64,000 bases of DNA from Fragilaria crotonensis (GCA_022925895.1 JAKSYS010000009.1:244481-308480), one strand, 5' to 3'; numbered from the stretch's first letter, positions 32,018 through 43,146 are shown. Notes: a model not told the origin generated them from the letters alone. Numbers and translations are program-made.

Positions 32018-33855
32018 CTACAAGAAAATGAACATGATTGCGAATGAAAGTAGTACTCCTGCCACACTCCAGCTCCTTGGCATGACACGAGATGCAGGTC
32101 GTGTTTGGATCGGGGATGACGATTCATTCGATAATTTCGTTGGACGAGGTGAAGTTGGGGTCGGAGACGCTGGGGTGGCGGTTGTCGCCATGGGGAATTT
32201 GGTGGGTGTTCCATTGGAAGAAGTACTTCCAACACTAGGTGTGGCGGTGGGTGCTGGTTCGGTAGTGACAGGAGCCACTGGGTTATTGGTAAGTGGTGTA
32301 ACAGGGGCGGCGGTAGGCATGGCAGTGTCAACTGGTGCGGTGGTGATGGGAGTGACCGGGTCATTGGTCAGAATCGACACGGGGGCACCGCTGCTGGTAC
32401 TTAAAGTTGGTATTGCGGTATTCACTGGCACGACGGTGACTGGACCGACCGGGTTGTTGGTCAGAGGCGACGCAGGTGCACTGCTGGTGCTCACAGTTGG
32501 TATTGCGGTATTAACGGGTGCGACGGTGATCGGACCTACTGGGGCCGTAGTTAGGGGTGACGCAGTTGCTGGACCCGGCGACGGGATCGGAAATGACGGA
32601 ACGGCAATCGGATTGAATGCAGTGACTGGAGCTTGAGAAGCAAAGGGTGTGGTCGCAATGGGAGTGGGAGTGGCATTCGAAACGGGTGATTCGCTGGCTG
32701 GAGAAAGTGTAGGTTGATTGTTTAGACAATAGTCGGGTGCATCGGAGGAAAGTTCGCAGATTGTTGTTTGTATCCAGTCATAATAGGTCGAGACACGGGT
32801 ATATACATTGCTAAAGTCTGCTCTAGCGCATCCCGCTGCAAAGCTGGTGATTCCCACTTGTAGGTCCGGCAAGTCTTGGCGTTCCAGCACGAGTGGTCCT
32901 CCCGAATCTCCTTCACAAGGACTTTTCCCAGATAGGGCTGTACAAAGTTGCAGATCGGGATGTATCGTAGCAAGATTGTTGACTTGATATTGGGCAATGC
33001 AAGTGTCCATATTGACGGATTGCACTGTGACAACCTGAAGGTACTGGGCAAAGTTTGGTGCGGAATCAACTGTCGGATCGAACTCTTGCAGTTGACCAAG
33101 ACCCATGACTTGCAGCAGTTCACCATCGTATGGCACGGTGTCGTTGTTGTTCAAGTGAACAGGGTCGACGGACCATATGGGACCACTCAATTTTAATACT
33201 GCAACGTCGTTGATGAGGTCTACAACGTCCAAGTCGGAAGTGTATGTTATGGAATAATCTGGATGTCGACGAATGTCGGTGACCCATGATTTAATGGAGG
33301 CATCGGGGTTATCAAAGTCTGTCAGGTTGACCAATACCTTAAAGTCGTACCCGTCGACACAGTGGCCTGCTGTGAGCACAATATCGGGATGGCTTTGTTG
33401 TTGGTTGTTGACATTTGAGGATATGAATCGAGAGAGAGAGAGGAGTAAAGAGGTTAGAATAGTCAACACGAGCATATATGCATGCATGCATCACAACAAT
33501 ATACTATACAGCACATGGCGTGTCGCAAGACAAGGACATACATGAGAGATCCACCACAGTATTGGGTGTCAACCATGGTTGTAACTTGAGGATTGCCATT
33601 GGCATCCGTAGTAGTTGAATTGTAGTCGACGCTCCGTACTACCGTCGCTTGATAAGGATACCGCAAAGGATCGGCATTACTTCCTCCAACGATCCTTGCC
33701 ATCACATTCGTTGTCGTCGTCGCTGCTTTAATTCTTGCAACTTGGGATAACAGAAGGAAGAGACATGGCAACACCTGTAATCGACGGATTAATGGTATTG
33801 GTACTGGTAGTACATGTTGTAGTGAATCAAACAAAGACCTGGCCAAAGCCGCCAT
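32018..33855 (-). CDS. Secreted trypsin-like serine protease (S1) with Thr/Pro-rich stalk and C-terminal membrane anchor
   Basis: Exon 1 is 33855-33542 (an upstream in-frame ATG exists at 33903) and exon 2 is 33392-32018, joined by GTATGT...AAAG in phase 2. A signal region (LPCLFLLLSQV) precedes the activation site ARIVGGSNADPLRYPY. Catalytic residues are visible: His in VLTAGHC, Asp in LINDVAVLKL and Ser in CEGDSGGP; CGGSL spans the exon join. The stretch after the protease domain (about 200 residues) is a repeated PLTNNPVGPVTV-type Thr/Pro/Val stalk, likely O-glycosylated. The last 15 residues are hydrophobic (AGVLLSFAIMFIFL) and look like a GPI signal or membrane anchor. It should act at the cell surface. 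The substrate is unknown; the Asp at the S1 pocket base was not confirmed. Confidence 0.92.
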
Positions 33856-33903
33856 GGTTACAAGTGATTGATGCAGAGATGTTTTGCTTGTGGCTTCATG
33901 CAT

Positions 33904-34307
33904 TCATTCATGTGCTCCTGATGTGGTTAGTCGTGCAGAAGTACTTGCACCTGCCATTCTACTCGGAGTTTCAGTACAGTCCGTCTTACGTTAGTGCAGC
34001 AATATGAACTTTGAACTGCTCACACACATGCAACACGAATACACGACTCGATGTGTCAACGATGTTCTACTGGTTGGTTGTACGTACGTAAAATAAACGC
34101 AACATACATATATGGATACATATATACTGAGTTCGAAAGATTCTGCAGAAAGTGACAGTTTTCATGATTCAGATCGAAATGGTTTTTATGATTCAGATCG
34201 AAATGGTGGGACTTTACCTCTATCGTAATCTCTTCCTCCGTTCGTACATCGTGTATCGATTGAAGGTACATCGGATCAGTACGTCTTGTGGGTATTCATT
34301 GCCTCAA
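33904..34307. repeat. Spacer with a 20-bp direct repeat
   Basis: ATGATTCAGATCGAAATGGT occurs at 34164-34183 and at 34188-34207. The remainder is promoter space for two divergent genes, with alternating purine-pyrimidine stretches (acatacatatatgg) near 34100. Confidence 0.7.
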
Positions 34308-34676
34308 ATGGATTTTATCAAATACCGATCGACACTCGATGAATGGACCGAAAAGGCGGGCAAGGCAGGCATATCCGATTATGTCACCAAGATAAATTCA
34401 TTTTCAATTGATGGTTTGCCAAGTCTGGCATTAATGCGCGAGGATTGCCCACTCCACATCGAGCCCGTCGTGGAGGATGGGTACATTTTTGGCAAAGTGG
34501 TGGATACGAACTCGTCATTACCAGCAACCGCGACGAACAGTGCCATCGAGGAGGCACGGAAAATGCATGCTCGAGGACGATCCAACTTTCGAAGTGACGG
34601 AATGATGGTGCAATTTGTTGTTTTGGTTGTGACCTTTGTCACGGGAGTCTTGGTTGGTCATTGTTTTGGAGTCTGA
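34308..34676 (+). CDS. Small protein with one C-terminal membrane segment
   Basis: A 122-aa frame from ATG at 34308 (MDFIKYRSTLDEWTEKAGKAG). It is hydrophilic except for a C-terminal stretch VQFVVLVVTFVTGVLVGHCFGV, placed like a tail anchor. I recognise no family. The single TM at the very end would make it a candidate tail-anchored protein. The upstream frame to 34152 reads the 20-bp repeats and is not used. Confidence 0.5.
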   Translation: MDFIKYRSTLDEWTEKAGKAGISDYVTKINSFSIDGLPSLALMREDCPLHIEPVVEDGYIFGKVVDTNSSLPATATNSAIEEARKMHARGRSNFRSDGMMVQFVVLVVTFVTGVLVGHCFGV

Positions 34677-34886
34677 CTTGGGCCATTGGGCGACTATATG
34701 GAGGGGCTGATCCATTCGAGCAATCGTTTTCTCAACACTCTCGCGCGAAGCCCAATCCATACGTGCGTACTCCTTCGAAACCGAGCAACATGGTCGTCCG
34801 TTCAACTTGATCCATTATCATACCGCATCTTAACAATTCAAAACTCCATTAATGGAGGAGATAACGATGTGGTCGCTGCTTTCACA

Positions 34887-36033
34887 TCAAGTCCTATCTG
34901 TTCGGAAACCATTTGTTGGAATTGCCTTGCGGCGCATTCGTTTGGCTGCTTTTGCTTTCGTTGGAGTGTGGGTCGGCGCGTTAGTTTGACTGTCGGTCGG
35001 CGCATTCAATGAACTGCGGCTTGGCGCACTCGTTGGAAGAGTCCGTCGGCGCATCTTTTGGACTGCGGGTCGACGCGTTCGTTTCTGTGCGGGCCTGCGC
35101 ATTTGTTGTCCCTTGAGGAAGAGCGTGGGCACGTTCGATGGAATGTCGGACGGCGCATTTGATGGAGTGCGGGTCGGTGCCTTCGTTGGTCTGCGGGTCG
35201 GTGCTTTCGTTGGTCTGCGGGTCGGTGCCTTCGTTGGTTTGCGAGACGGTGCCTTCGTTGGTCTGCGGGCGGTTGGCGAAAGGCTTGGTTCCTTGCTTGT
35301 AAGGGCACTTGGTTCTTTGCTGGGATTTGCACTTCCTTTGTCGCTTGGATTATTGCTTGGAGAAACGCTTCGGCTGGGGATATTCGTTGGGTAGCTGCTT
35401 AAAATAGCAGTGATGCTGGGAGAGCCACTAGATTCCTTACTTGGTTCGGCACTATGATCTCTGCTAGGATTTGCACTTAATTTCGAGCTTGGATTGGCGC
35501 TTGGTTTCTTGCTGGGTTCGGCACTGGGAAAAGCACTGTGACTGGGTGTCTTCATCGGAATGTTGCTTGGAAATGCAGTGACGCTGGGAGCGACACTGGG
35601 GGCGACACTCTTTACATAGCTTGGCGTAGGACTTGGTTTCGTGCTTATTTTGACACTAGGTTCTCTGCTAGGATTGGCACTTGGTTCTTTGCTTGGTTTG
35701 GCGCTTGGAGACACGCTTCGGGTGGGGACATTTGTTGGGATTGCTGCTGGGATTCGCAGTGATGCTAGGAGAGCCACTCGGTTCCTCGCTTGGTTCGGCA
35801 CTAGGATCTCTGCTGGGATTTGCGCTTGGTTTTGAGCTTGGATTGGCGCTTGGTTTTGAGCTGGGTTCGGCACTGGGAGAAGCACTCCGACTGGGTTTCT
35901 TCGTTGGAAGGTTGCTCGGTGGTTCTTTGCTTGGTGAGAGTGACGAGGATGGTGTAGACAATGGCGTTTGTGATGATGACTGTTCGACCATGGACGCGAG
36001 GAGCGTAGTCACAAGGATGATTGATGAGAGCAT
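34887..36033 (-). CDS. Secreted Ser/Pro/Thr-repeat protein, one frame break near 35740
   Basis: It begins MLSSIILVTTLLASMVEQSSSQ, a signal peptide, and then consists almost wholly of PSAEPSKEPSANPS-type tri- and tetrapeptide repeats, later changing to PTKAPTRRPTKAPT repeats. Such PS/PT arrays are common in diatom secreted or cell-wall proteins and are likely heavily O-glycosylated. The frame changes near 35735-35745 by one base (CCCAACAAATG), after which the same repeat grammar goes on to about 35130; the end is uncertain and may change frame again. Low-complexity repeats are hard to assemble, so the break could be an error. The function is unknown. Confidence 0.65.
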
Positions 36034-37396
36034 CGGTGCTCGTCTTTTCCTTGTGGATAAAATCCCTTTGCCTCACAGGAATTATATGAGAGAGTGTACT
36101 TGTACTTTCGTGGCAACATTTAGGGTCATTGAACACTGCACGGTGTCTCATGCCTCGCATCTCGCATTCCAAATTTTGCCTGCTCCATAGTGACGCCATT
36201 TTTTTGGTGGGACATCGTTCCGAGGCATCAGGACATTCGGAATCTTCGTTTCATTTTTGAATAGTTTTCTTGTCGCCTGTGTCATAATAAGTGTTATGGA
36301 TTTTCACCATGTGGCTTGTAAGATTCTTCTGTATTCATACGATGAGTTTATACGAAAAACACATACAACATACACACACATTTGTTATTTGTTTATCTGT
36401 GTCAACCAATGTGGTGAACGCTTTTCAGTTCAACATAGAAGCCGTCTCATGCTGAACATATCTCAACATACTCGTATACACGAAAGCATTCCTTCAGGTT
36501 TTCGCAGAGCGAATGGTGGAGGTTAATGACCTCCAATTGCACTCCATGAACGCGGATCGGTTGATGTCAGGTCGTACAAATGCGACCCTTGCATTGGGTT
36601 TCTTTTCCGGATTATTAATCATGTACGGAGTAGAACACTGCATCAAGATGTCCATGTTTCCGCATGCCAATGAATGAGTTACTGGCAAGCTTCGACACTG
36701 CGGTAGAATCGAAGGACACCGATTCTCTCGTATGAACAGTACCAGAACGACATTCACAACGACGACACAGTCCGTCGCGATTTCTAGCAATGGTGCGTGA
36801 TCCGACCAAGACTGTTGAGGTTGACGACACGTCTTACGTCACTACTACACTGATCAGAAATCGAAGTCTGCGGAGGATCAAACCTGCCGTTTCAAAACGA
36901 TCCGATTCTATGTCGCTCCCTCCGATCAGAGTAGGATCGATGCTTCTTGCAAGTGCAGTGATGAGTGTAGGCTGTACGCCGATGGTGCGTTACAGTAGCA
37001 CACTCTAGGGAAATACGCAATTGCATCCTCCGTATGACATGTTGTCCTTGCAAGTTGGGGGCTCTGCAATTGGTCTACTCTAGGCAAGTTGCTGCACTCG
37101 TATTCCGACACGACAGCGTTGTCAAGATCACTCAACGTTCGCAATATCCGTATAATGACGTGAGAAATCAGGTGACAGTGTAGACCAGGTCGACAAAGCA
37201 CATCTATACGAATAGTGTTGTTAAGGCCAAGACAACGCATGAGTTCCCACACAGCCGATAGGCATAGTCTCAGTAGTACATTTGCATCGTTGGAAAGACA
37301 AGTCTCAAGGAACACTATACTACTTGATTAATTTGAACTCGAAGACACTAGGTGGCAACCTGATACTCCTCCGAGGCACCAGATATGTATTGGCAC
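36034..37396. other. 1.4-kb region without a supported gene
   Basis: Near 36034-36200 this is the promoter of the Ser/Pro-repeat gene. Short frames at 36494-36790 (minus) and 36926-37315 (minus) show no known motif. Confidence 0.45.
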
Positions 37397-37706
37397 GCAT
37401 CCGTATCGCATTCGACTGTATAATGCTCCCAAGTGCTGGACGACTAAATGCCGAACTTTCCAATACCGTCTTCGTCGTCGGCAAGGATGGCCTTCTCGGC
37501 CTCGAATAATCTCCTCCACTCATCCCACACTTTATCAACGAAAATAATCTCGCTCAGGTCCTCCTGCAAGACCCAGGCATGACCATCGTGACCACGGATC
37601 CAGTAGTTTGCCAGGTCTCGCTTAACCTTATGATGGATGAGATACTTGTTGTCCGGATCGGCGCGATATGACCATTTAGCATCCATGTTATCCAGGATTA
37701 ACGTAT
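37397..37706 (-). pseudogene. Inverted duplicate of the 3' end of the PDZ-like gene
   Basis: The minus-strand frame 37686-37444 encodes 80 residues nearly identical to the last 80 of the 27.6-31.4 kb gene (for example DPDNKYLIHHKVKRDLANYW and EDDEDG... replaced as ADDEDGIGKFGI). Homology continues about 45 bp past the stop into the copied 3' flank and about 20 bp upstream before it fades. It has no start context or upstream exons. It is a roughly 310-bp segmental copy, 6 kb away and in opposite orientation to its source. Confidence 0.92.
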
Positions 37707-37997
37707 TGAGACGTTCGAGAATTTATGCCAAGGCGAATGATATGCTCTGCCTGGGCAGACATGTTTGTCTTTACAAAACCTATACTTGCAACAGCGAGGT
37801 GGGCTTATGCTATCACATCTGACGGTGTGGAGTGCTGATCGTTACAGTAAGAGAGGCGGTGGCGTCATCAGAAGGGGTGTACTGCCACGATAACGACCCG
37901 CGCCATCCACCCCGAGCTTCACACACATACCGCGGAGCATGATAATACATCATACTCTGAGTACAGTCATGTCATTCGTTTAATTCCCTTGCTCCAC
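37707..37997. other. Short spacer
   Basis: 3' flank of the ShKT-methyltransferase gene. Nothing is recognised. Confidence 0.4.
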
Positions 37998-39923
37998 CTA
38001 TCGGTTCAACTCCCACACGGACAGGTCATCTTCATTGAGCCACCATTGGGGAATCTTAACCCGTTTCACCATACGAAAATTCTCTTCCAACAGCGTTTGA
38101 AATCGACGACTTGACGAGATTCCACAATCGGCACCGCCCTTGATGTGAATTGAAACGTGGCGTTCACGTTCTCCCACATAAATGACGCGCTCGCCTCCCG
38201 CCGCCAGAAATGCCATGAGACAGTCGGCGTCCCACACGGCCTGTGATCCCAAACAATCGGTGCCAATACAAAACTGAGGATTGTCTGTGGGATCGGGATC
38301 GTTGGGCCAAATCATCAGGAGTGTTCGTTCCTTTGCCAACATCTTGTTACCGGCAAACACATTGGTGCAGGAACCCTCACGAGTAGAATTGAAGTAGGAC
38401 ACATCGAAGAATGCATTCTGCCTCCCTCCCCGTGCGTCTCCTTCTGCAGGCACTGTTGACGGTTGTTTGGGTGGATTGATATCGTATGCCACAACATCGA
38501 TTCCATTTTGTTGCAAGAGGGCTGCCCAATATCCAGCGCCTGCTCCCATTTGCATGACTGGACCAGCCATCTCGGAAATGGTTTGTACAGCAGCCTGATT
38601 CGGAATCGCAAATCCAATCCCCAGTTGAATGGGTCGTGTGATTAGGTGATCATAATCACGCATAGCACTCACAATGTATCCTCGAGCTCGGTATGGTATT
38701 AAAATGTCAAACATGTTCCTGGAATCAAGATTATCATCATCGTCGTCATTACGGGCACTGCTGACTCCATGTAAATCGAACAAGAGTATTTTCTCTTCCC
38801 GTGTCATTGTTCCACCATTTGGTGCATTGTATAGTTTCAAAAGTGCCGAGGGAACGAGACGGCGCACCCGAGTATGCAACTCGAATAACCAATTTCCATC
38901 CGAATTCGAGAATGGCGTGGTCAGCAAGGACGGATCCATTCCAACGCTTGTCATGAGAAAAGACAAGGCACGATGTCGATCCGCAACGACATTTCGATCC
39001 AACTGTTGCATATTTTCATTTTGTTTGTCTCTGTCACCATTGTTGTAATATACCATTGTCAAATCATGAAGCAAGAAAGATAAAAAATCTTTTGCTTTGA
39101 GTACATCACATCGTTGGCAAGTCAATGGACATTCTCGTTCCATAAATGCTGCATACTCGATGTTGGTACATTGTCGTTGAAATTTCCAAAAGGCACACAT
39201 TTGATTACTGTCACGGCAAGGTTGTTGAGCATATAGAATGCTGCGGCTGCTGCCCCTACCATCATGCTTATTGTCATCGTCGTCATGGCAGTACAACTCC
39301 GAGTTATTCATGGTAGACTTGAGCTGACGATGGTATAGATTGGTTTCTCGTACAATTTGTAGAATTTGAATGGAAACGTGCAAGGGTGTTTTCCCAAATC
39401 CCACATCTTGTTGTACTATAATGTCTGGAACACAAATCAAACATTTCTTTCGACAATGAATCAGCATGAATGTTGGATCAGAATCACAATCGGCCTCGTT
39501 GCGTTCTTGGCACCCATGGTCGTCATCGACACAATTGTTGTCCACGTTGATATCACTATTTGGACTCGCACTTTTTGTTCGTCGTCCTTGTGTTACTCCT
39601 CCATCTGCAGCATCATGTGTCACTTTCTGGTCATGCTTGCAATCTGTCATCACTGCCGTCGTCGTTGTTGATGATGATGAGCAAGTACTGGTAGTAGAAA
39701 CACTACCGGTAGGTGTAATGGAAGAATCCGCAGCATCAACAACACTGCCACATATGATGGTTGGGTTCCAGAATAGTAAGAGTACCACTAGTTGTAGTAG
39801 GACAATACGGAGGCTCTGGATGTGAAATTGACATTGAAATTGGAACCGCATAATCATTGTACGCAACCCAGGCGCAGGAAACGGAGGGCGATTAGTGTTG
39901 GTGCAACTGACAGCAACAGCCAT
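37998..39923 (-). CDS. Membrane or secreted protein with two ShKT-like domains and a SAM-dependent methyltransferase-like domain
   Basis: The first ATG at 39923 gives 641 aa; ATG at 39857 is possible. An N-terminal hydrophobic segment (IVLLQLVVLLLFW) acts as signal or anchor. Two cysteine modules resemble ShKT domains: the first runs from CVDDDHGCQERNEADC to CRKKCLIC, the second from CRDSNQMCAFWK to CPLTCQRC. The C-terminal half has a methyltransferase glycine motif, GPVMQMGAGAGYWAALL, followed by VVAYDINPP with the acidic residue expected to hold the SAM ribose. It ends KIPQWWLNEDDLSVWELNR. Diatom ShKT domains often accompany prolyl-hydroxylase or other ER enzymes; a pairing with a methyltransferase is less usual. 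The substrate is unknown. Asp-rich and Thr-rich runs lie between the domains. The gene is intact. Confidence 0.8.
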   Translation of the reverse strand: MAVAVSCTNTNRPPFPAPGLRTMIMRFQFQCQFHIQSLRIVLLQLVVLLLFWNPTIICGSVVDAADSSITPTGSVSTTSTCSSSSTTTTAVMTDCKHDQKVTHDAADGGVTQGRRTKSASPNSDINVDNNCVDDDHGCQERNEADCDSDPTFMLIHCRKKCLICVPDIIVQQDVGFGKTPLHVSIQILQIVRETNLYHRQLKSTMNNSELYCHDDDDNKHDGRGSSRSILYAQQPCRDSNQMCAFWKFQRQCTNIEYAAFMERECPLTCQRCDVLKAKDFLSFLLHDLTMVYYNNGDRDKQNENMQQLDRNVVADRHRALSFLMTSVGMDPSLLTTPFSNSDGNWLFELHTRVRRLVPSALLKLYNAPNGGTMTREEKILLFDLHGVSSARNDDDDDNLDSRNMFDILIPYRARGYIVSAMRDYDHLITRPIQLGIGFAIPNQAAVQTISEMAGPVMQMGAGAGYWAALLQQNGIDVVAYDINPPKQPSTVPAEGDARGGRQNAFFDVSYFNSTREGSCTNVFAGNKMLAKERTLLMIWPNDPDPTDNPQFCIGTDCLGSQAVWDADCLMAFLAAGGERVIYVGERERHVSIHIKGGADCGISSSRRFQTLLEENFRMVKRVKIPQWWLNEDDLSVWELNR

Positions 39924-40420
39924 GCAGTCGACTGAAAAATTCAATCCAGGGAATAATTTGGACAATTGTTAGAGTAGCAACAACGGAAGTCTTGTATAGA
40001 TGGGTTGTCAATGTCTCCATGGCAGTCGATCCTAATGTACTTGTACCGCCATTTTCAATCGACATCAGTTCACATTCGACTCCCTGCATGCGGAGAGCAT
40101 GTCCTGCTGCGCAGTTATACAGTTATGCATACCTGGCTCGTCCTGCCGTCCGACATGCCACGTCGACATCACGGTTTCAGCATGTTTATTAAGAATATCG
40201 GAGTTGGGTTATACGATACGGATGATACATACATAGTACGCATAAAATGTAATTATGCACATGAAACTGTCAGCCTTATGATACTTAGCACAAGGACTCT
40301 TTATAACTTATAACCCAATACTTCATATCATAACAGAGGGCATAGGGTGGCTGCGCCGCATCTGGGCAGCGCTGGAAAATCACGGATCACCGGATCACTC
40401 TCTTCATCTCATCATTCTTC
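39924..40420. other. Spacer between ShKT-methyltransferase promoter and heptamer array
   Basis: Promoter side of the minus-strand methyltransferase gene. No other feature recognised. Confidence 0.4.
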
Positions 40421-40604
40421 ACTCATCACTCATCACTCATCACTCATCACTCATCACTCATCACTCATCACTCATCACTCATCACTCATCACTCATCACT
40501 CATCACTCATCACTCATCACTCATCACTCATCACTCATCACTCATCACTCATCACTCATCACTCATCACTCATCACTCATCACTCATCACTCATCACTCA
40601 TCAC
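40421..40604. repeat. Heptamer satellite (CATCACT)n, about 26 copies
   Basis: Nearly perfect 7-bp tandem repeat. Its right end supplies the TGA stop codon of the LRR gene, so the LRR transcript's 3' UTR would begin with about 26 copies of the complementary heptamer. The same heptamer flanks the MITE at 3.0 kb. Confidence 0.97.
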
Positions 40605-42571
40605 CCATTAATATAACATGATGTAGAAGAGGAGGAATCGCCATCCAGACAGCATCCGCATTCAATCACGCTACAATCAAATGCAATTATTGTGAATTCT
40701 TGGTTGCAGAGCAAAGTAGGGATTGTCCCCGTCAGAAAATTATAGCTGACATCCAACATGGCAAGGTTTGTCAATGATGAAAGCGAAGAAGGGATTGTCC
40801 CTGTCAAAGAATTTTCCCTCAATGACAGAAAGGTCAGCTGCTTCAAGTTGGAAAGAGAGGATGGGATCGTTCCTTTGAGACCATCCCCCGAGAGGTCCAA
40901 TTCTTCAAGATTCGACATGGTCGAAAGCCAAGAAGGGATAGTGCCTGTCATCTGAGGGGAAGAGACTGTCAATGAGGTCAACAAAGTCAAATTGGAGATC
41001 GACGATGGGATGCTTCCCCCGAAAGCAGAAGACAGCGACAAGGCGGTCAGCTGTGTAAGGAGACCAATCTCGCTAGGAATCGTACTCCCCTCAATGACAC
41101 TGGTTTCATAAGCACTGTCGAAACTGTGTGTAGTGCGACAATCAGATAAGGAGGGGCGCCTAATAAAGGCGCAGGCGATTTCTTCAGCCGTCGTGTTGGG
41201 GGTTGGGAAGAAAGGTGGTGGACAGGATACAAAATTTGCGAGGTCAGTGCAACAGGCGCAATCGATTTCACCACAATCGATGTACACTACTGCCGATTGG
41301 TTGCAGAGTGAAGAAGGGATTGTCCCCGTCAACTCGGTGTCGAAGAGTGACAAATCTGTCAGTAGAGTCAACTGGGATATCGATGATGGGATGGGTCCCG
41401 TCAAATCATTCCTCGATAGGGACAACGAGCTGAGTCGAGTCAACTGGAAAAGTGAAGGCGGGATCGTCCCCGTAAGGGTATTGGCGTGGAGGCTCAGTTT
41501 TTTAAGGTATGTCAACTTTGAAAGCGAAGGAGGGATAGTACCCGATAGCATACCCCCACTTAACGTCAAATCGGTAAGCCGCGTCAACTGGGAGATCGAC
41601 GATGGGATGCTCCCCATAACAGCAGCGTCCTCCATCGAGATAGAAGTCAACTGTGTAAGGAGACCAATCTCGCTCGGAATTGTTTGCCAGGAGATGTTGT
41701 CGAAAACAGTAATCGCGACACTGACTGTAGTCCGACAAACATTCACCATTGGGTGTCCAATAAATTTGCAGGCAATTTCTTCTGACGTCAAGCCGGAAGA
41801 TGGCGCAGATGTTGGTTTCAATGTGAATTGTTGCCAGGTTGACGTCGTCGATGTCGGAGGCTGCGTTTCTCCGGACGTTGGGACAGCGGTGAAGTTCCAC
41901 GTGACTGGTGGCGACGTTGGCGTTATCGTTGAGGGGGCAGGAGTTTCTTCGGGCGTCTGGCCAGACGTTGGGGCAGATGTGGGCTTGAATGAGAATGGAA
42001 ACCAGGTTAACGTCGTCGATGAGGGGGGCTGAGATTCTTCGGGCGTCGCACCTGCGGTCGGGACAGTCGTGGAGTTCAATGTGACCGGTGGTGAAGTTGG
42101 TGGCGTGATTGAGGCTGCCGTCGTATTTGCGGATGTTCCTCCAATTGTCTTCGTCAGATACAGCGCAAGCACAACAACTCCCACGACGACAACGAGTGCC
42201 ATCACGCTGACTCCAATCGAAATCGCACTACACCGAGGCCAGCTCTCAACCACAACCTTTGGTTGTTCGGCGTCTACCTGTTTGGGATCTTCGGGATCTT
42301 GCTGGTCCTGCATTGGATGACCTTCCGCAGGTTCAGATCTATTCACGGCACCTAAAGTGTTGCCTTGTTCTGTTCTTTCGGCTAGGTTCGATGAACTGAG
42401 ACTATCGTAGCTTTGTGGTTCAGGTGATGCTTGGCTTCCCATAAATGCTCCAGGACCGTAGTCGGATGATGGGCCTAGTCCTTCCTTCTTCATGAGAAAT
42501 CTTCCTGGTTTAAGTAATTGGTGATTCGATATCAGTGTTTTGTGAGCTTCTCGTTTCCCTTCTGTTCGCAT
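40601..42571 (-). CDS. Type II membrane protein with extracellular plant-type leucine-rich repeats
   Basis: An intact 656-aa single-exon protein. Residues 1-115 are polar and cytosolic, followed by a transmembrane helix (VSVMALVVVVGVVVLALYL) and a Thr/Pro-rich stalk with TAVPTSGETQPPTST-type repeats. Two LRR blocks follow, each ending in a Cys cluster (IDCGEIDCACC and FDCSVIECGCC). Units follow the plant-type consensus LTxLTxLSLSxNxLTGxIPSSL; each block starts with EEIACxFI and a TIPSEIGLLTQLT cap. There is no kinase domain. Such LRR proteins are expanded in pennate diatoms and are guessed to sense surfaces, partners or bacteria; ligand unknown. The two blocks look like an internal duplication. 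Confidence 0.92.
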   Translation of the reverse strand: MRTEGKREAHKTLISNHQLLKPGRFLMKKEGLGPSSDYGPGAFMGSQASPEPQSYDSLSSSNLAERTEQGNTLGAVNRSEPAEGHPMQDQQDPEDPKQVDAEQPKVVVESWPRCSAISIGVSVMALVVVVGVVVLALYLTKTIGGTSANTTAASITPPTSPPVTLNSTTVPTAGATPEESQPPSSTTLTWFPFSFKPTSAPTSGQTPEETPAPSTITPTSPPVTWNFTAVPTSGETQPPTSTTSTWQQFTLKPTSAPSSGLTSEEIACKFIGHPMVNVCRTTVSVAITVFDNISWQTIPSEIGLLTQLTSISMEDAAVMGSIPSSISQLTRLTDLTLSGGMLSGTIPPSLSKLTYLKKLSLHANTLTGTIPPSLFQLTRLSSLSLSRNDLTGPIPSSISQLTLLTDLSLFDTELTGTIPSSLCNQSAVVYIDCGEIDCACCTDLANFVSCPPPFFPTPNTTAEEIACAFIRRPSLSDCRTTHSFDSAYETSVIEGSTIPSEIGLLTQLTALSLSSAFGGSIPSSISNLTLLTSLTVSSPQMTGTIPSWLSTMSNLEELDLSGDGLKGTIPSSLSNLKQLTFLSLRENSLTGTIPSSLSSLTNLAMLDVSYNFLTGTIPTLLCNQEFTIIAFDCSVIECGCCLDGDSSSSTSCYING

Positions 42572-43146
42572 GAACTAAAGAGCCTTGAAGGGGTTCGAAT
42601 TGGTAACAATTTACGAGCATCTCGATGTCTTCGTGTCGGCAGAAACTATGGTCGAAGATGTTCGGATTGGTGCTCGCATTTGAAATTTAGAGCGTCTCAT
42701 TGCTCGAGCGACTTCTCAGATTTTTGTGTTCTTGTTTTCACTCCTGCGACGAGTGTGTAATTCGTTGTGTGCGCAAAGCCAACAAATTCATTCTGAGAAA
42801 CGGATCCGGTTTGAGCGAAGATCCCCACTCCACACCGCGCCACCCTTCAAGCTGTATATTTTATACCAAAATGTGCATGAGCGTACAGATACAGTATATA
42901 ATTCAGCACATGACACATGACCTATCGTCTATCGTCATTATGACCCATACATAGGGTTAAGGAGAAATTGCACATGTCACACACGTCAGATGCCCCTCAG
43001 TCTGATGCGAAGATTACACACCCACTGCCACCACGACAGAAATGGGAGGTGAGATCTTTTCCTTGCATTCATTTGGCGCCACAATCACGTTGTCGTGCAC
43101 ATATTAGATACTCCCATCAGTAATCCGTTGATTCGTCGAAGCAATC
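42572..43146. promoter_or_regulatory. Divergent promoter region of LRR and MYND genes
   Basis: The LRR gene starts leftward and the MYND gene rightward, so both promoters are here. A possible extra exon at 42974-43051 (ATG TCA CAC ... then GTGAGA) does not join in frame to the 43147 start, so it is not added to the gene. Confidence 0.4.

Noticed and set aside
40347-40616. Open frame of repeated ITHHSSL and a CRISPR-like look of the array
   Set aside because: It is the translation of a 7-bp satellite. There are no spacers, the unit is far too short and the host is a eukaryote.
42585-42610. tRNA-like GGGGTTCGAATTGG box
   Set aside because: No matching A box or acceptor stem could be drawn around it.
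42974-43051. Possible first exon for the MYND gene
   Set aside because: The donor is phase 0 and no acceptor before 43147 gives an open join in that phase.
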